Of a stretch of 8,224 bases of DNA, positions 1 to 6,696 are shown piece by piece. Location of the stretch: the NCBI GenBank assembly GCA_000437255.1, contig FR899096.1:1-8224 (forward strand), read 5' to 3'. The position numbers and the translations under genes are program-made. The notes under the pieces were generated by a model. That model saw nothing but the letters and a program-made list of their open reading frames with translations, ran no database searches and was not told the DNA's origin. Origin of the DNA: Ruminococcus sp. CAG:403. Its GTDB lineage: Bacteria > Bacillota > Clostridia > Oscillospirales > Ruminococcaceae. How positions within the stretch are numbered: the stretch's first letter is position 1; each line of letters opens with the position of its first letter.

Positions 1-24
1 TTAGACCAGCTCAGCCATCTTTCC
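1..24 (-). tRNA. 5' end of a tRNA gene, probably tRNA-Ser (runs off window)
   Basis: Read on the minus strand, bases 24 to 1 match the 5' part of a bacterial serine tRNA. A 7-base acceptor arm GGAAAGA is followed by U8 and G9, then the D-arm start GCTGAGCTGGTCTAA with the invariant A14 and the G18-G19 pair. The sequence begins about 10 bases after the expected transcription start of a perfect promoter, which is typical spacing for a stable RNA gene. The GGAnAGATGGCTGAG opening is characteristic of class II serine tRNAs; leucine and tyrosine tRNAs usually start differently. The anticodon, variable arm and 3' acceptor strand lie outside the window, so the isoacceptor cannot be given and folding cannot be completed. 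Confidence 0.75.
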
Positions 25-40
25 TTGACTCAACTATTTC

Positions 41-69
41 ATTATATCAGATCTTCTCATTATTGTCAA
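41..69 (-). promoter_or_regulatory. Consensus sigma-A promoter for the tRNA gene
   Basis: On the minus strand a perfect -35 box TTGACA (69-64) is followed by a 17-base spacer and a perfect -10 box TATAAT (46-41). Both hexamers and the spacing match the vegetative sigma-70/sigma-A consensus exactly. Transcription would start near 33-35 and run into the tRNA-like sequence at 24. The DNA upstream of the -35 box (70-129) is very A/T-rich, as expected for an UP-element-like region at stable RNA genes. The promoter points away from the protein genes in the window. Confidence 0.9.
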
Positions 70-129
70 GATTTGAGTATGAATAAAATGTAAAATAAAG
101 AAAAATAAACTGATTTTTAGTCTTTGAAA

Positions 130-819
130 TTACTTATTTTTCGCATCCCATTTTTTCTTTATAAAATATCCGCAAATACCAAGCAGCAGCATGGCGAATA
201 AGAAACAAACCGCGAGCCAGTATCTGCCTTTCCAAATGCTTCCACCTAAAAATACAGAAAGCGCCGCCGATGGGAGTCTTGCAAGCGTTGTCAGAACAAA
301 TAGCCGCATGGGCTTGATTTTGGTATTAAAGGAAACAATATAGGTCAGTGCATCTTTCGGAAGTCCCGGCAAAAGGAATAAGGCAAATACCAAAACTTCG
401 AGCTTCTTTTCGGTTGCAAGATATGCATACTTTTGCATTTTATCTTCCGAAACAAACAGGGAGACAATGGGACGGCCAAACTTCTGTACCAAATAGTAGA
501 CAATGACTGTTCCAAAGAAAAAGCCCACCATAGAAAGCAGCAGTCCAATCCCCTCTCCAAAGAGCAAGCCGCCAATAATCGGAACCGGCCCACCTGGAAT
601 TACAGCAATGACCACTTGCGCAACTTGAAGCAAAACAAATAAGATTGGGGCAAAAATGCCAAACGTCTGCATTTTTTGCAAAATAATTGCTTGTCCTTCT
701 TCCGAAGAAAGCAGACGAATCAACGGAATCATGGCAATTGACGTGACACAAAATACAACCGCTAAAATAACAGCTGCAAGAATCACATTTCTTTTTTTAT
801 GTGTGCTATCTCGTTTCAT
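130..819 (-). CDS. TVP38/TMEM64 (DedA/VTT superfamily) membrane protein
   Basis: This 229-residue integral membrane protein belongs to the TVP38/TMEM64 branch of the DedA (VTT domain) superfamily. It has a basic N-terminus (KRDSTHKKR), a first membrane helix at about 11-36, hydrophobic segments at about 54-75, 78-111, 141-163 and 171-192, a last helix at 200-220 and a lysine-rich tail. Family hallmarks are the glycine/proline re-entrant stretch around PGGPVPIIGGLLFG (75-88), the second proline-rich loop LPGLPKDALTY (150-160), and TLARLPSAALSVFLGG (178-193). An arginine often present just before the second loop is replaced by a hydrophobic residue. Related proteins are linked to lipid transport or scrambling and membrane homeostasis; the substrate here is unknown. 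The start is supported by AAGGAAGG (837-830), 10 bases before ATG. It lies 122 bases after recN in the same direction, with no convincing promoter between them, so read-through from the operon is possible. Confidence 0.85.
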   Translation of the reverse strand: MKRDSTHKKRNVILAAVILAVVFCVTSIAMIPLIRLLSSEEGQAIILQKMQTFGIFAPILFVLLQVAQVVIAVIPGGPVPIIGGLLFGEGIGLLLSMVGFFFGTVIVYYLVQKFGRPIVSLFVSEDKMQKYAYLATEKKLEVLVFALFLLPGLPKDALTYIVSFNTKIKPMRLFVLTTLARLPSAALSVFLGGSIWKGRYWLAVCFLFAMLLLGICGYFIKKKWDAKNK

Positions 820-941
820 ACAACATCAGCCTTCCTTAAAACGAAAGCATCCACTCCGAAACTATAATGGAATGATACTTTGAGAAGTTGTTCTTGATTA
901 CGATATCCACAACACCCTATTTCATGCAGAAGCAACCAACA
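820..941 (-). other. Spacer between recN and the TVP38-type gene
   Basis: This 122-base gap ends the tightly packed operon. On the minus strand I see the ribosome binding site of the membrane protein gene near its downstream end. There are also short imperfect inverted repeats (for example GTTGT...ACAAC, and CATTCCA...TGGATG with one bulge). None is GC-rich and followed by a T-run, so no intrinsic terminator is called. A TATAGT hexamer in the middle lacks a matching -35 box. It is unclear whether the downstream gene has its own promoter. Confidence 0.6.
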
Positions 942-2612
942 TTATGATAGATTCCTCCATTTTTGCAGTTCTTCCTGTGCTGTTTTCAGCAGCAACGAAC
1001 TAGGCGATTCACCACCCATGATACGAGCAATCTCCGCAATGCGTCCTGCCGCATCAAGCGGCTGCACAAATGTTTGCGTTCTGCCATCCTGCACCTTTTT
1101 TTCAATCATAAAGTGATGTTCCCCCATCACTGCAATTTGTGCCAAATGCGTCACACACAATACTTGATGATTTTTGGAAACCTCCCGGAGTTTCATGCCG
1201 ATTTTCTGTGCGGCCTTTCCGCTGACACCTGTATCAATTTCATCAAAAATCATCGTTGGAATGGCATCCTGATCGGCAGTGACACATTGCAGTGCCAGCA
1301 TAATACGGGACAGTTCGCCGCCAGATGCAATTTTCGCCAGCGGCTTCGGCGTTTCGCCTTTGTTGGCGGAAATCAACAGTTCCATCGTATCCATGCCGTG
1401 AATGGTTAACTTTCCGGTCTGATGTGCCACATCCAATACAACATTGGGCATATTAAGAAATTCCAGCTGTTCCGTTACAGCTGCCACAAACTGTGCCGCC
1501 GTTTGTATGCGATACTGCGACAATTCTTTTGCCCGCTTAGAAACTTCCTCCAACAGCTGTTCCTTTTCCTTTTGCAGCGTCTGCAACTCTGCCTGATCGC
1601 TCTGCATGCTCTGTAATTCTTTTTTGGCTTCCTGATACCGATGAAGCAGTTCATCTCCCGTACATTGATACATCCGATTTAGGCGATAAAGTGCCTGCAT
1701 CCGTGTCTGCAATTCCTGATACCGCAGCGCGTCGAATTCCATAGAAGACCGAACATTGCTGCATTCTGCTGCAATATCCCGCAGCTCAATGCTTGCAGCC
1801 TCCAGCCGCTCTTGCAGCTGCTGAAAAATTGGATTGAATTCCGTATAGGGCAGCAATTCAGAAGATGCCTGCTGAATCAAATCCACTGCACCGATATCCG
1901 ACTCCTGATCCAATGCGCTTTGAACAGCCTGTAAGGCAGATGCAATCTGCTCCGTATGTTGCAGAAGATTGAATTCTTCTTCCATGGTAGCTTCTTCCCC
2001 AGGCTTCAGCTGTAACTGCTCCACTTCTTCCACCAAGCTTTGCAGATACTTTGCCCGTTCCTGCTTTTCCTGTTCGGATTTTCGAAGCTGACTATAGCGT
2101 TTGGCTTTCTGCTGCAAAGCACGAAAACTGGTTTGATAAGCAGTCAGCACAGCGCTGTTTCCACCAAATGCATCAATCATATCCATATGTCGTTCCGGCG
2201 TCATCAGAATTTGATTGTCGTGCTGTCCATGAATATGAATGAGATGAACGCCCAACTCCCGAAGCATTGAAGCCGTCGCCGTACGCTGGTTGATGCGTGC
2301 AATGCTTCCGCCATCTGCTAAAATCTCACGGGTTAAGAGCAGCTCATCCGATCCATCCTCTAACTGATACTGTTTCAGCAATTCCACTACAGCAGGTGGA
2401 AGATGCGTAAACAAAGCGGAAATAATGGCACGTTCACAGCCCGTTCGAACCAAATCCCGTGAAACACGCTGACCCAAAACTGCATTGATTCCATGGATAA
2501 AAATGGATTTTCCAGCACCGGTTTCACCCGTAAAAACATGCAAACCGGTGGAAAATGAAATACGTGCCTGCTGAATCACTGCCAAATTTTCAATAAACAA
2601 TTCTGTCAGCAT
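942..2612 (-). CDS. recN: DNA repair protein RecN
   Basis: RecN is an SMC-like ATPase that acts early in recombinational repair of double-strand breaks, associating with DNA ends and the nucleoid. The 556-residue frame is the normal family length. The N-terminal half-ATPase has the Walker A motif GETGAGKS (29-36) and the conserved HIHGQHDNQ (126-134). The middle, about 155-385, is a long glutamine- and glutamate-rich coiled coil. The C-terminal half-ATPase has the ABC signature ASGGELSR (429-436), Walker B MIFDEID (454-460) and the switch region THLAQIA (488-494), ending in the usual RIAEIARIMGG stretch (524-534). The ATG start has AGGAGG (2628-2623) 10 bases upstream, inside the end of argR, and the two genes overlap by 7 bases, suggesting translational coupling. 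No LexA-type GAAC-N4-GTTC box was seen near the start. Confidence 0.97.
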   Translation of the reverse strand: MLTELFIENLAVIQQARISFSTGLHVFTGETGAGKSIFIHGINAVLGQRVSRDLVRTGCERAIISALFTHLPPAVVELLKQYQLEDGSDELLLTREILADGGSIARINQRTATASMLRELGVHLIHIHGQHDNQILMTPERHMDMIDAFGGNSAVLTAYQTSFRALQQKAKRYSQLRKSEQEKQERAKYLQSLVEEVEQLQLKPGEEATMEEEFNLLQHTEQIASALQAVQSALDQESDIGAVDLIQQASSELLPYTEFNPIFQQLQERLEAASIELRDIAAECSNVRSSMEFDALRYQELQTRMQALYRLNRMYQCTGDELLHRYQEAKKELQSMQSDQAELQTLQKEKEQLLEEVSKRAKELSQYRIQTAAQFVAAVTEQLEFLNMPNVVLDVAHQTGKLTIHGMDTMELLISANKGETPKPLAKIASGGELSRIMLALQCVTADQDAIPTMIFDEIDTGVSGKAAQKIGMKLREVSKNHQVLCVTHLAQIAVMGEHHFMIEKKVQDGRTQTFVQPLDAAGRIAEIARIMGGESPSSLLLKTAQEELQKWRNLS

Positions 2613-3061
2613 GTCTTATTTTCCTCCTGTTGAATGGGATGATAAGTTTTTGCAAATGCAGCAGCCTGTTCCGGGGTTCGCATCAAAATAAAAATGGTAT
2701 CGTCACCTGCCAACGTTCCGACAATATCCGGATGCTGCATCCGATCAAACGAAGCACAGGCTGCCTGTGCCATTCCGGCGTGGCAATGAATGGCAACCAT
2801 ATTCCCTGCATAATCGGTACGAATGATTGCCCCCTGCAACAATCCAAATGAAACAACCGATTGAGAAGGCGCCATATACCGATACTGGCCGGTTGTATCC
2901 CGCTGCTTGACCAGATGCAGCTGCTGAATGTCCCGTGAAAGCGTTGCCTGCGTCACCTGAATGTCCTGCTGTTGTAGGCGGCGCTGTAAGGTTTCCTGGG
3001 TGTCAATGACTTCCTGTTCAATGATGGATAAAATCAGCTGATGCCGTTCTTTTTTGGACAC
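2606..3061 (-). CDS. argR: Arginine repressor ArgR/AhrC
   Basis: This is an arginine-responsive transcription factor that, by family knowledge, forms a hexamer with L-arginine, represses arginine biosynthesis and can activate catabolism. The GTG start at 3061 gives 151 residues, close to Bacillus AhrC (149). The first ~70 residues form the winged helix-turn-helix with the signature TQATLSRDI (37-45) and the following LHLVK. The C-terminal oligomerisation and arginine-binding domain contains GTLAGDDTIF (115-124), whose paired aspartates contact arginine. An ATG six codons upstream (3079) is rejected because it sits directly before the ribosome binding site and has none of its own. The gene starts 27 bases after nadK and overlaps recN by 7 bases. 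This location next to recN is conserved in many Bacillota and does not itself imply arginine control of the operon. Confidence 0.96.
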   Translation of the reverse strand: MSKKERHQLILSIIEQEVIDTQETLQRRLQQQDIQVTQATLSRDIQQLHLVKQRDTTGQYRYMAPSQSVVSFGLLQGAIIRTDYAGNMVAIHCHAGMAQAACASFDRMQHPDIVGTLAGDDTIFILMRTPEQAAAFAKTYHPIQQEENKTC

Positions 3062-3075
3062 AGGACTCCCTCCTT
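3059..3075 (-). promoter_or_regulatory. Ribosome binding site that fixes the argR GTG start
   Basis: On the minus strand AAGGAGG (3075-3069) is followed by 7 bases and GTG (3061-3059). This ideal spacing favours GTG over the in-frame ATG at 3079-3077, which immediately precedes the site and has no purine-rich stretch upstream. The resulting N-terminus MSKKERHQLI resembles that of AhrC-type repressors. Confidence 0.85.
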
Positions 3076-3088
3076 CCATTCCAGGCTC

Positions 3089-3964
3089 TTAGTTGGTTTG
3101 CTGTCCTTTTATGGTTTGAATCATTTTTTGATTGAGCGAATCAAAAAATGTATTGCCGGACAGATCGATGATGTGCATTTCATACGGAGAACGATAAATT
3201 TGCAGACGATGCTGGGCATCCAACGGAACCGGCTGGTCGCCGTCAATGCAAATGTAAACATCATCTCCTGCCGGCTGTTTCAAGGTTAGGCAAAGCTGGC
3301 TGTCTTCCGAAAACAAAACCGGACGAACGGTAACAGAATGCGGACAAATCAAGGTCATCTCAATACAAAGCAATTCCGGCTCAATAATAGGGCCGCCTGC
3401 GGAAAGCGCATATGCTGTGGAACCGGTCGGCGTACTGAAAATGATACCGTCTGCACGATAACTTCCAATCAAAATGTCTTTTCGATATACAGAAAAGTCC
3501 AAAATTTTTGAAAACTGTCTGGAAATGCAAATTTCATTCAAAGCCGTATAATGCTGGATAACATGTCCCTTCTGATCCAGCAAGTCTCCACACAACAACA
3601 TCCGCTTGGAAACACGGTAATCGCCTGTTTTCAAGCGGCGAATTTGGTAGAGTTCATTCCGTTCCATAGATGCCATAAAGCCAAGTCGTCCCATATTGAT
3701 GCCGAGCAACTTGGTATCCGTTCCCATCAGATGCTTGGCACAGTGCAAAATGGTTCCGTCTCCGCCAATGGCAATTGCAAAATCAGCTTCTTTTGCCGCC
3801 TGGGTAAAATCCTGGAATTGCACATACGACTGATTCGAAAACTCATTCTGATACTGTGGATCAATGGTAACAGCAATGCCGTTTACATGCAGCAGCTCGC
3901 ACACCTCTCTGGCGCAGGGCAGCGCACCGATCTTTTGAAAATTTGGGAAAATCACTGCATTCAT
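3089..3964 (-). CDS. nadK: NAD kinase
   Basis: This cytosolic enzyme phosphorylates NAD to NADP using ATP or polyphosphate. The 291-residue frame is a full-length bacterial NAD kinase. The N-terminal Rossmann-like domain has the catalytic GGDGT motif (67-71), whose aspartate is the general base, and LGINMGRLGF (87-96). LNE (142-144) contributes to substrate binding. The glycine-rich TPTGSTAY (178-185) and downstream IDGD (240-243) belong to the C-terminal beta domain, and FFD near 273-275 begins the usual C-terminal segment. The start has AGGAGG overlapping the TAG stop of tlyA, 7 bases before ATG, with only 11 bases between the genes. NADPH is consumed in the MEP pathway, which fits co-transcription with dxs and ispA, although that link is an inference. 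Confidence 0.97.
   Translation of the reverse strand: MNAVIFPNFQKIGALPCAREVCELLHVNGIAVTIDPQYQNEFSNQSYVQFQDFTQAAKEADFAIAIGGDGTILHCAKHLMGTDTKLLGINMGRLGFMASMERNELYQIRRLKTGDYRVSKRMLLCGDLLDQKGHVIQHYTALNEICISRQFSKILDFSVYRKDILIGSYRADGIIFSTPTGSTAYALSAGGPIIEPELLCIEMTLICPHSVTVRPVLFSEDSQLCLTLKQPAGDDVYICIDGDQPVPLDAQHRLQIYRSPYEMHIIDLSGNTFFDSLNQKMIQTIKGQQTN
3122..3150. repeat. Perfect 12-base inverted repeat near the end of nadK
   Basis: On the plus strand CATTTTTTGATT (3122-3133) and AATCAAAAAATG (3139-3150) are exact reverse complements separated by the 5-base loop GAGCG. In mRNA from the minus strand this can form a 12-pair, mostly A-U stem inside codons for nadK residues about 272-281. No T-run follows it on either strand, so it is not a standard intrinsic terminator. 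It lies about 60 bases before the argR start codon. Confidence 0.8.
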
Positions 3965-3975
3965 ATGCCATCCTC

Positions 3976-4761
3976 CTATGCAAATGCCTGCCGCACCACC
4001 GCAGCCAAATCCTGTGGCTGCGCCGAACTTGTACTATATTGTACAACCGCAAGATATTCTACATTGCCGCTTCCGCCCCGTATGGGCGAAGGAATCAAAT
4101 GCTGCAAAGAAAGTCCATTCTGTGCCAGACAGGATAAAACCTGTTCCAATACACGCTGGTGAACCGACTGAGAGCGGACAATGCCATGCTTGCCAACACC
4201 TTCTTTCCCTGCTTCAAACTGCGGCTTAATGAGAAGAATCGCCATACCGCCCGGCTGCAAGAATCGCACCAATTCAGGAATAATCAAACGCAGAGAAATA
4301 AAAGAAACATCGACAGAAAGAAATGCAATCGGTTCTGCAACAGCTGTTTCCGGCAGCTTGCGAATATCTGTCTGCTCCAAGTTAACCACCCGAGCATCCT
4401 GCCGCAATTTCTGTGCCAATTGATCCCGTCCGACATCAACCGCATATACTTTCTGAGCACCATTTTGCAGCATGCAGTCCGTAAAACCGCCTGTAGAAGC
4501 GCCGATATCCATACAGACTGCCCCTCGCAACGAAAAGGAACCCAAAAGCGGAAGCGCTGCTTCCAGTTTCAGTCCTCCCCGTCCTACATATTGCAAACCA
4601 GCATCGGTTACCGCAAGCTGATCGGTTTCTGATAGACTGCGTGCTGCTTTGGTACAGACTGTTCCATTGATGGTGACACTTCCCTGCTGAATCAATTCTT
4701 TGGCACGCTGCCTGCTGGCTGCATAACCAGATTGAATCAAAGCGACATCAAGTCGTTCCAT
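3976..4761 (-). CDS. tlyA: TlyA family rRNA 2'-O-methyltransferase (S4 domain + FtsJ-like)
   Basis: Members of this family use S-adenosylmethionine to add 2'-O-methyl groups to ribosomal RNA; mycobacterial TlyA modifies both subunits and affects capreomycin sensitivity, and the family was historically annotated as hemolysin. The 261 residues comprise an N-terminal S4 RNA-binding domain (about 1-60), the linker-proximal RGGLKLEAAL (61-70), and a Rossmann methyltransferase fold. The methyltransferase shows the SAM-binding DIGASTGGFTDC (85-96), VDVSFISL (150-157) and KPQFEAG (179-185), with SPIRGGSGNVEYL (225-237) at the C-terminus. Length and motifs are normal. The ATG overlaps the end of dxs by 14 bases and has only a weak purine stretch (GGGAG, 13 bases away), so translation is probably coupled to dxs. 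The exact methylated nucleotide in this organism is not evident. Confidence 0.95.
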   Translation of the reverse strand: MERLDVALIQSGYAASRQRAKELIQQGSVTINGTVCTKAARSLSETDQLAVTDAGLQYVGRGGLKLEAALPLLGSFSLRGAVCMDIGASTGGFTDCMLQNGAQKVYAVDVGRDQLAQKLRQDARVVNLEQTDIRKLPETAVAEPIAFLSVDVSFISLRLIIPELVRFLQPGGMAILLIKPQFEAGKEGVGKHGIVRSQSVHQRVLEQVLSCLAQNGLSLQHLIPSPIRGGSGNVEYLAVVQYSTSSAQPQDLAAVVRQAFA

Positions 4762-6658
4762 GCTCGTTCCACTTCTCCCATTCCTGTAAGATTCGTTTCA
4801 GCATTGCTTCTTCGGAAAGTCCCATCTGTTCCAGCTGTACCTGCATCGGTGCCTGCCGAATGAAGTCTTTCGGTGCAATCCGGACATATGTCCCGGTATA
4901 ACCCTGCTCCAACAGCTGATCCCCAAGCAGCTGGGAAATACCGCCATAATAATAGGCTTCCTCGAAAAATAGAATATGCCGATACGATTTGGCAATCTCC
5001 ACAATGGCTTCTTGGATAGGGAAGATCCGTGTCAGCTTCAGCAAATCACATGGGCAAGCCATCTGATCTGCACGCTGTTTGGCATGATACAAAGCATCAT
5101 AAATTCTGCCATAGGAAATCAAAAGTGTATCTGTTTTGTGACCGGAAACATGTGTATATTCCGTATTTAAAACAGACTGATCGAAGGTACTGGTATCTCT
5201 TCCACGTGGATAGCGAATACCAATCAATCCTTTTTCCTCATAAATACCACGGCGCAGACACATGGTCAATTCATCGTAACAGGACGGAGCATACAGAACT
5301 GTACCCGGAATGGTAGAAAGATAGGAAACATCGAACAAGCCATGATGTGTCTCTCCATCCTCTCCCACAACGCCAGCCCGGTCAATGCCAAGCACAACAT
5401 GCAAACCACCAATTGCCACATCATGCAGCAGCTGATCATACGCACGCTGCAAGAAAGAAGAATATACCGCAAATACCGGTGTTTGACCAGATGCGGCAAG
5501 CGCAGCAGCAAAGGTAACAGCATGCTGCTCTGCAATTCCTACATCGTAAAAACGGCTGGGATAGGCTCTTGCAAAATGCTGCAACCCGGTTCCGTGCTCC
5601 ATCGCAGCAGTAATGGCACAAATGGATGGATCCCGCTGTGCAAGACGTGCCAGTTCCTTTCCGAACACATCCGAATAGGAACCCTTTGCTGCAATTTCCG
5701 GATTTCCCGTCTCCACGTTAAACTTAGAAATACCGTGATATTCACCCGGATTGCGTTCAGAGGGCAGATAGCCCTTTCCTTTTACAGTCAACACATGGAC
5801 AAATACCGGACAGTGGTACGTTTTTGCTGCACATAAAACGTCTTCCAATTCCTCCATATTATGCCCATCCACTGGCCCCAAGTATACAAATCCCAAATCC
5901 TCAAAGATGGTCGTGGAGCGAAAGATGGTATCCCGGACAGCATCTTTCGAAGACTTCAGCATTTTGATCATGGGAGCGCCGATGACCGGTGTTTGATTCA
6001 GTTTGCGTTCTACCCGTTGCTTGGCACGCACATACTTTTCTTTTCCTCGAATGGAAGACAGATACTTTGCAAAAGATCCCACGTTTTTTGAAATCGACAT
6101 GGTATTGTCGTTCAAAATGACAATCAGATTGTTTTTTGCTTTTCCGGCATTATTCAGACCCTCATATGCCAAACCGCCAGTCAGTGCACCATCCCCTACG
6201 ACTGCAACGGCATAATGCGTTTGGTCTCCTTGCAGCCGCATAGCTTCGGAAATTCCACCTGCGACGGAAATGGCGGTACTGCTGTGTCCGCTGATAAACG
6301 CATCATGTACCGATTCTTCCGGCTTTGGAAATCCGGAAATGCCGTGTTCCTGGCGCAAGGTATGAAATTGTGCATAGCGTCCCGTTAAAATCTTATGCGT
6401 ATAGCATTGATGCCCGACATCCCATACAAATTTGTCCTTTGGAGAATTGAATACCCGATGCATGGCAACGGTCAATTCTACGGTTCCAAGATTGGATGCG
6501 AGGTGCCCGCCCGTTTTGGAAACGGTGGTAATCAAAAACGTTCGGATTTCCTGACAGAGCGCCGTACACTGCGCATAGGTCAGCTTTTTCAAATCCTCCG
6601 GTCCATGCAAATGATCCAAAAGGTGATCCTCTGCCATTCGTTGTTTTTTTGTATCCAT
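4748..6658 (-). CDS. dxs: 1-deoxy-D-xylulose-5-phosphate synthase
   Basis: This thiamine-diphosphate enzyme condenses pyruvate with glyceraldehyde 3-phosphate to form DXP, the first step of the MEP isoprenoid pathway; DXP also feeds thiamine and pyridoxal synthesis. The 636 residues match the family length. The N-terminal domain has KTGGHLASNLG (48-58) with its active-site histidine, SGHSSTAIS (123-131), and the ThDP/Mg motif GDGALTGG (155-162) continuing to ILNDN (181-185). The central pyrimidine-binding domain contains DVGIAEQHA (372-380), with catalytic Glu377, and DRAGVVGEDGETHHG (425-439). A transketolase C-terminal domain follows (about 505-625). An in-frame TGA lies two codons before ATG 6658, which is therefore the most upstream possible start. 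The only in-frame alternative is an ATG seven codons later. Neither has a close ribosome binding site; the nearest, GGAGGAG, is 25 bases upstream. Confidence 0.97.
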   Translation of the reverse strand: MDTKKQRMAEDHLLDHLHGPEDLKKLTYAQCTALCQEIRTFLITTVSKTGGHLASNLGTVELTVAMHRVFNSPKDKFVWDVGHQCYTHKILTGRYAQFHTLRQEHGISGFPKPEESVHDAFISGHSSTAISVAGGISEAMRLQGDQTHYAVAVVGDGALTGGLAYEGLNNAGKAKNNLIVILNDNTMSISKNVGSFAKYLSSIRGKEKYVRAKQRVERKLNQTPVIGAPMIKMLKSSKDAVRDTIFRSTTIFEDLGFVYLGPVDGHNMEELEDVLCAAKTYHCPVFVHVLTVKGKGYLPSERNPGEYHGISKFNVETGNPEIAAKGSYSDVFGKELARLAQRDPSICAITAAMEHGTGLQHFARAYPSRFYDVGIAEQHAVTFAAALAASGQTPVFAVYSSFLQRAYDQLLHDVAIGGLHVVLGIDRAGVVGEDGETHHGLFDVSYLSTIPGTVLYAPSCYDELTMCLRRGIYEEKGLIGIRYPRGRDTSTFDQSVLNTEYTHVSGHKTDTLLISYGRIYDALYHAKQRADQMACPCDLLKLTRIFPIQEAIVEIAKSYRHILFFEEAYYYGGISQLLGDQLLEQGYTGTYVRIAPKDFIRQAPMQVQLEQMGLSEEAMLKRILQEWEKWNEHGTT

Positions 6659-6691
6659 ACGTCAATCGGAGTTGTGGTGCAGTCTCCTCCG
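6659..6691 (-). promoter_or_regulatory. Displaced ribosome binding site and possible hairpin before dxs
   Basis: In the 38-base gap between ispA and dxs, the minus strand carries CGGAGGAG (6691-6684), the only good Shine-Dalgarno-like sequence. It lies 25 bases from the dxs ATG instead of the usual 5-10. The five bases CGGAG (6691-6687) are complementary to CTCCG (6671-6667), so a short hairpin could cover part of the site. Re-initiation after the ispA stop could substitute for a close binding site. Function is inferred; only the sequence and spacing are observed. Confidence 0.4.
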
Positions 6692-6696
6692 TCACC

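Noticed and set aside
78..95. Possible ArgR operator (TATGAATAAAATGTAA)
   Set aside because: The first half resembles an ARG box half-site, but the second half does not complete the palindrome, and the AT-rich context makes chance matches likely.
97..125. Intrinsic terminator for the TVP38-type gene
   Set aside because: The stem is entirely A/T in its core with a bulge and is not followed by a clean T-run, so it is kept only as a question, not as a feature.
860..900. Promoter for the TVP38-type gene around TATAGT
   Set aside because: No hexamer resembling TTGACA lies 16-18 bases upstream of it on the minus strand.
2612..2640. LexA/SOS box at recN
   Set aside because: No GAAC-N4-GTTC type palindrome was seen; the start lies inside the argR coding end.
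4029..4046. Inverted repeat TTGTAC-TATATT-GTACAA
   Set aside because: Six-base arms are expected by chance at this window size, and it lies inside the tlyA coding sequence with no promoter nearby.
3551..4162. 203-codon open frame on the plus strand
   Set aside because: It lies antisense to nadK and tlyA, both with intact family motifs, crosses their junction, and has a cysteine/histidine-rich composition with no recognisable domain.
5342..5836. 164-codon open frame on the plus strand
   Set aside because: It is antisense to the centre of dxs, which carries the catalytic glutamate region, and its translation is low-complexity with no family signature.
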